Shown: positions 60,901 through 64,000 of the stretch, one piece after another | Layout: every line of letters starts with the position of its first letter | Position numbering within the stretch: the first letter of the stretch is position 1 | Position numbers and translations under genes: made by a program | The notes under the pieces: generated by a model | The model's database searches: none | What the model saw: only the letters and a program-made list of their open reading frames with translations | What the model was told of the DNA's origin: nothing | Source: Apostichopus japonicus | Lineage: Eukaryota; Echinodermata; Holothuroidea; Aspidochirotida; Stichopodidae | Length of the DNA: 64,000 bases | NCBI RefSeq assembly: GCF_037975245.1 | Contig: NC_092571.1 | Span: forward strand, 3,985,001 to 4,049,000 | Direction of reading: 5' to 3'

Positions 60901-63449
60901 TTTAAAAGTTATAACATTTCACTTAAGACTTTTGACCTTCGATACTATGTAAACCAATATCAACTTCAAATTATGTCAGCACAAATTGATGTTTTTAGTC
61001 GTTTATTAAATATACCATCACTGTAGGAGGAGATCAAGAAACCACGCATATGGACAGCAGACCATTACTCAAGGTAAGCATTTTAAAATGTTGAACACAT
61101 TATACATAAATCAATGACTAGCTTAAAGTTGCCGGTTTATTCATGTGAAGTCCTCCATCTTTGTTCCGGACATTATATATTATCATTTGTTCTTAAATTA
61201 GTTCAAATTCAAGGAATTGTACATCAAGTGGAAGCTGATTCCACGCCGAGTCTCCCTACGTTTAGTCCGGAAGATGTACAACTGGTATGTGAATTACCAA
61301 GCAGAGGAATGTTTAGGTACTACAAGGCAACCCTTTCTAAACAACCTTATAATGGTTTAAATATCATCGCAAAAACCATATCAGGTAAATTATTATACAT
61401 CGAGTAACATATTGTTTTTTGTCAATTAATTTGAGAAATGTGCATGAAGTAGCTTTTACATTGCTGCATGTTTAATCTAAAAAAAAATCATAACTTATAG
61501 TTTGTGGTGATGTGTTCTAGAAATGTTGTTTCTCATGTTTTAGTTGTGACACGCAAGATAAGTTTGGCCAGTTGTCTAATTAGTAATCTGAACAACATCA
61601 TCGATGTCTAGGGAATAAACTTCTAGACAGCTGTTAACCAATAACGAGTGTAGAGGGACACTCTCTATTAAATCTTAGGCACGTAATATGATAATAAAGA
61701 CACCAATCTCCTCGTTCCGCTTCCGACGTCTATCCAATTTTATTTAACAATCCGCATATTTCTTATAGGTTAAGTGGTATAAGGTAAGACATGTTTCCCT
61801 CCGCCAGACTTTGAAAATTAGCCAAAATCACAACATTTACTGTTCATTTAATCGATTCCCTCAAATGGAGTTCTTTTCATGTGTTAGACGACAATATGAC
61901 CCACTCGCTGGAAGGGGTGAATAGCCCTGTCCCCTGCCCTTGTCTACACATGTTAACCCTTCCAATTGAAGCTCATGTTCTACAACAATAAGTGTGAATA
62001 ATGTCAGTACATATAACAAACTAATACCATATTACCAATAAACATTTCTTGAATACTAATTCATCTCTCTCTCCCGTCCTACAGATTTTGCACAGGTGCA
62101 AGATCTTTACACCTTCAGAGACCTAGCGCACAGTTTGACACTGCTGAGCGACCATGTGCATTTGGTAACTACGTTACATATCGCAGTTGTTGAAAGTACG
62201 TGTTGAAAACAAATATAGAAATATCATGACTTTTTTCATCCAGTGCGTTCTGGAGAAAAATGCTGTATATCGTTGCGCACGTTAACCTAAAAACTGCTTT
62301 AGGATGTATGCAGGGATATATGGAAAAACATCCTTTATTCTAATATCATATTGTCTCAGTCTGTATTTGTCAATTGGTAAGATGTCACCACTTTATAATT
62401 TAACATCGTTATGTTCAGTCACTTTCTGGGTTTTTCGAGTTAAAGATGAAATACAATAATTACAGTCACTAAGTTTTATATCATGTTGATGACGATCACA
62501 TTGTAGAATATTTACTGCAAAAGAATTTTACATACGAAATAACCTGTTGTTGAAACACCATCATAGTTCAGCTTGTTATTGTACATGATTGTCACGATGC
62601 CGGAATAATAATCGTGTCTGGACTGTTGGACTATTCAAAGAGATTATGGACAATAGTGTTCCAGTTCGAGATTGAGTATTTTACAACGAAATTGAAATGA
62701 ATACGTGGACTTTGTAGTTGGTATTGATGACTCAGTTGACCATATATTCACATATGGTCTGCTCTTGACAATTGATACTCTGATCTTAGCTTACGTTGCT
62801 AATTTACTCCACAGTCAACAATGAAAGTGACAATAATAACTGTCACTTAGGTGATACTTGCTAACTCGTCAGAGTACTACTAATAGATTGACCTTACTGG
62901 AGCTGTAAACGTGTATCTTATTCATTTGCTGTGTCATGAGTACAATAAGCTCTTACATATATGATATGTGTGTTGATGACTTGTATTTTGAAAGATATAA
63001 AATCTTAAAGGTTTAACTTATGATAGTGATTAATGAATTACATCGTTTCCTTTCGAGCCATTGACTTTCTTTAAAAGAACAAACTATTGCCTCATTCAAA
63101 AACTGATGATTAAATCACTTTAACCCTAGTTGAGTTATGATTTGTTTAATTCTTCATATTACGATCTAAAGATATCTCTATACTGCAACTACAAATGCAT
63201 TTTCAAGTTCGCGTTTCAAGACAATTTATATGTAACATATGTTGCTGACTTGTATCCGCAGTTCCACACACTATATATCAAGAATTCTGCCCGAATGGCA
63301 CTCTTAGAGACTTTTTGCTTCGTAATAGTCAACAAGCTGGGATTTCTCGAGCCAATGAATATAATTCGACTTGGTCTGTTGATGTGAAATATTTGACTAA
63401 GAGTGCATCGGAAATAGCATATGCTTTGGCCTTTTTAACAGAAAAAGAC
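57553..63449 (+). CDS. Ig-type receptor tyrosine kinase gene, 5' part, exons 1-7
   Basis: Seven plus-strand exons: 57553-57940, 59214-59740, 59924-59948, 61027-61073, 61214-61384, 62085-62195 and 63262-63449. Each has GT/AG borders, and phases 1, 1, 2, 1, 1, 1, 0 agree. Order: signal peptide, Ig domain, second Ig-like segment, Ser/Thr/Asn-rich stalk, transmembrane helix, basic stop-transfer, juxtamembrane, kinase N-lobe and helix D/E region. Such Ig receptors (VEGFR/FGFR/Tie group in general) signal by ligand-induced tyrosine phosphorylation at the plasma membrane. Exon 2 has an in-frame TAA (59402-59404) and a net one-base loss near 59505. The gene may thus be a recent pseudogene or hold sequence errors. 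The kinase catalytic loop, DFG and C-lobe lie past the window end. Not specific enough for a symbol. Confidence 0.75.
57941..59213 (+). other. RTK intron 1
   Basis: 1.27 kb, GTAAGT...CAG. Open frames on the minus strand at 58543-58863 resemble nothing known. Confidence 0.7.
59214..59740 (+). CDS. RTK exon 2: Ig-like segment, stalk and transmembrane helix; disrupted
   Basis: After TATCGCCAG the frame gives VEVTPAVLIQANS and EVQLTCTIPQSRP with a B-strand Cys. It meets TAA at 59402-59404 but continues in the same frame with LVFRFEPAILSNICYDF (F-strand-like Cys). A one-base shift near 59505 leads to TSSTGGKNCETNYTEHNSTT, an N-glycosylated stalk, then the membrane helix VTKLLLIIVTCAASFTMSFA and YYRHK. 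Ends AAAATTA|GTAAGT. The exon length is one base short of what the flanking phases require. Confidence 0.7.
59924..59948 (+). CDS. RTK exon 3: 25-bp juxtamembrane micro-exon
   Basis: Between TTTTTGCTGCAG and GTGAGT. With the carried base it encodes KSRFDVEN plus two bases of the next codon. The phase fits both neighbours. Confidence 0.6.
60318..60520 (+). repeat. ~73-bp tandem repeat, 3 copies, in RTK intron
   Basis: ATATACATCTAATGACTCAC, CTATACATTTAATAACTCAC and CTAGACATAAAATACTTTAC begin successive units, each followed by ATTA-G-GTTA-TTATGT. Confidence 0.8.
60521..60665 (+). repeat. 49-bp tandem repeat, ~3 copies, carrying splice-acceptor-like sequence
   Basis: GATGGCGTTTA...TGTACCATCACTGTAGGAGCCTG recurs at 60521, 60570 and about 60619. 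The TACCATCACTGTAG-GAG part is nearly identical to the true acceptor of exon 4 (61011-61029). Confidence 0.85.
61027..61073 (+). CDS. RTK exon 4: juxtamembrane exon
   Basis: 47 bp between ACCATCACTGTAG and GTAAGC. In phase it reads QRRSRNHAYGQQTITQ. Another frame reads GDQETTHMDSRPLLK, which looks as natural but does not fit the splice phases. The acceptor sequence is the same as the 49-bp repeats upstream in the intron (60521-60660). Confidence 0.5.
61214..61384 (+). CDS. RTK exon 5: kinase start, strands b1-b3
   Basis: Begins after AAATTCAAG and reads GIVHQVEADSTPSLPTFSPE then LVCELPSRGMFRYYKATL and NIIAKTIS. LPSRGMFRYY replaces the canonical GxGxxG glycine loop, and IIAKTIS is the VAIK-like strand with the expected ATP-binding Lys. 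The poor glycine loop suggests an atypical or weak kinase. Ends TCAG|GTAAAT. Confidence 0.7.
62085..62195 (+). CDS. RTK exon 6: helix C and strands b4-b5
   Basis: Between CCGTCCTACAG and GTACGT: DFAQVQDLYTFRDLAHSLTL then LSDHVHLVTTLHIAVVE. HVHLV matches the H-H-N/H-LV turn after helix C. The Glu usually paired with the b3 Lys is not evident, where Asp residues occur instead. Confidence 0.7.
62196..63261 (+). other. RTK intron 6
   Basis: 1.07 kb; no further exon or repeat recognised. Confidence 0.6.
63262..63449 (+). CDS. RTK exon 7: hinge, helix D, start of helix E
   Basis: After TTGTATCCGCAG the frame gives IPHTIYQEFCPNGTLRDFLL, the hinge and helix D pattern typical of tyrosine kinases (E-F-C-x-x-G-x-L-x-x-x-L), then KYLTKSASEIAYALAFL, the helix E start. 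Ends GAC|GTAAGT, phase 0. The HRD loop should be in the next exon. Confidence 0.8.
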
Positions 63450-64000
63450 GTAAGTGGTTTAATATATCTAGTTTAATTTTGTTGATCACAAACGAAGATT
63501 ATGACATTTTACTATGCTACATTAAATACACACAACATCATCACAACACATATAATGAACGGAATACCCATATTGCGTGGCAGTCTATTTCAATGCAACT
63601 TTATCTCATTCGGCATTGTCAATAATTTCAAAATTGCGTGGACTGATATTACAAGACTGTTATAAAAAAAGAAGTTTTTATACGTTTTTGCATTTCATTG
63701 GGAAACACGGAGTTTGATTTGCAAGACAAGCTGAGACTTATATGTTGAGTGTAGTTTTCCATAATCTGATGGGTGGCAACATACTAGACAAATAAACAAA
63801 AGATAAGATACTGAAGATATCACATGTTACTTCGGTTTATAAAAATGAATTTAAACAAAATAGACCAGAGACGACGACACATGTCACAAATTAGTCGAAA
63901 CAATAATTTAAAAGTCTTTGCAAAACATTCAAATATAAAAAGGAGCGCAACAGAATACATGGATGACCTGTTTCGTCCGGACAGTTTTGAGGGGATTTCC
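63450..64000 (+). other. RTK intron 7, running off the window
   Basis: Starts GTAAGT. No HRD- or DFG-bearing exon is visible up to base 64000. Confidence 0.6.

Noticed and set aside
61027-61073. Alternative reading GDQETTHMDSRPLLK for receptor exon 4
   Set aside because: It looks natural but is off by one base at both splice junctions, while the other frame fits both.

Overview
The window is eukaryotic nuclear DNA from an animal. It is AT-rich, sparse in genes, has GT/AG introns, and is heavily loaded with transposons. An Ig-type receptor tyrosine kinase with small phase-1 and phase-2 exons, a SAMD3-like gene, an intron-bearing integrase gene, a protein-primed DNA polymerase relic and a BEL/Pao relic together suggest a marine invertebrate. 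An echinoderm such as a sea cucumber is my inference; no single feature proves it.

Layout. 0-5.7 kb holds class II transposon copies (one nested inside another) and a tandem duplication with internal ~150-bp subrepeats. 5.7-16 kb is mostly unannotatable, apart from a hAT-like element with a perfect 8-bp target duplication (11102-13419), an inverted-repeat element (10081-10356) and a long TA tract. 16.5-19.2 kb (minus strand) is a SAMD3-like gene with two clean introns but a damaged first exon. 21.3-27.9 kb holds a broken THAP domain, a first-exon candidate preceded by two perfect CRE sites, and several more transposons, including a second copy of the 840-bp element seen at 2.7 kb. 29.2-31.4 kb has an LTR-like block and a BEL/Pao integrase relic.

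The dominant structure is at 31.8-40.7 kb. Two arrays of one 63-bp repeat, about 81 and 31 units, lie in opposite orientation around a 1.6-kb core, and their inner and outer edges also match as inverted repeats. This is the architecture of a foldback transposon with modular terminal arms. The left arm also has higher-order duplications of 1002 and 750 bp.

40.7-57 kb (mostly minus-strand relics) contains a non-LTR reverse transcriptase fragment, two unidentified terminal exons, a degraded but still intron-bearing retroviral-type integrase gene (49083-53946) and a Polinton-like DNA polymerase B relic on the plus strand (55480-56434). 57.5 kb to the end (plus strand) is the 5' part of a receptor tyrosine kinase gene: signal peptide, Ig domains, transmembrane segment, juxtamembrane exons and kinase N-lobe to helix E. 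Splice phases agree across all seven exons, but the second exon has a stop and a frameshift. The catalytic loop would lie beyond the window.

There is no operon logic here. The few host-type genes are separate transcription units, and most of the DNA is transposon or degenerate tandem repeat. All calls rest on reading the sequence by eye; no homology search was run.
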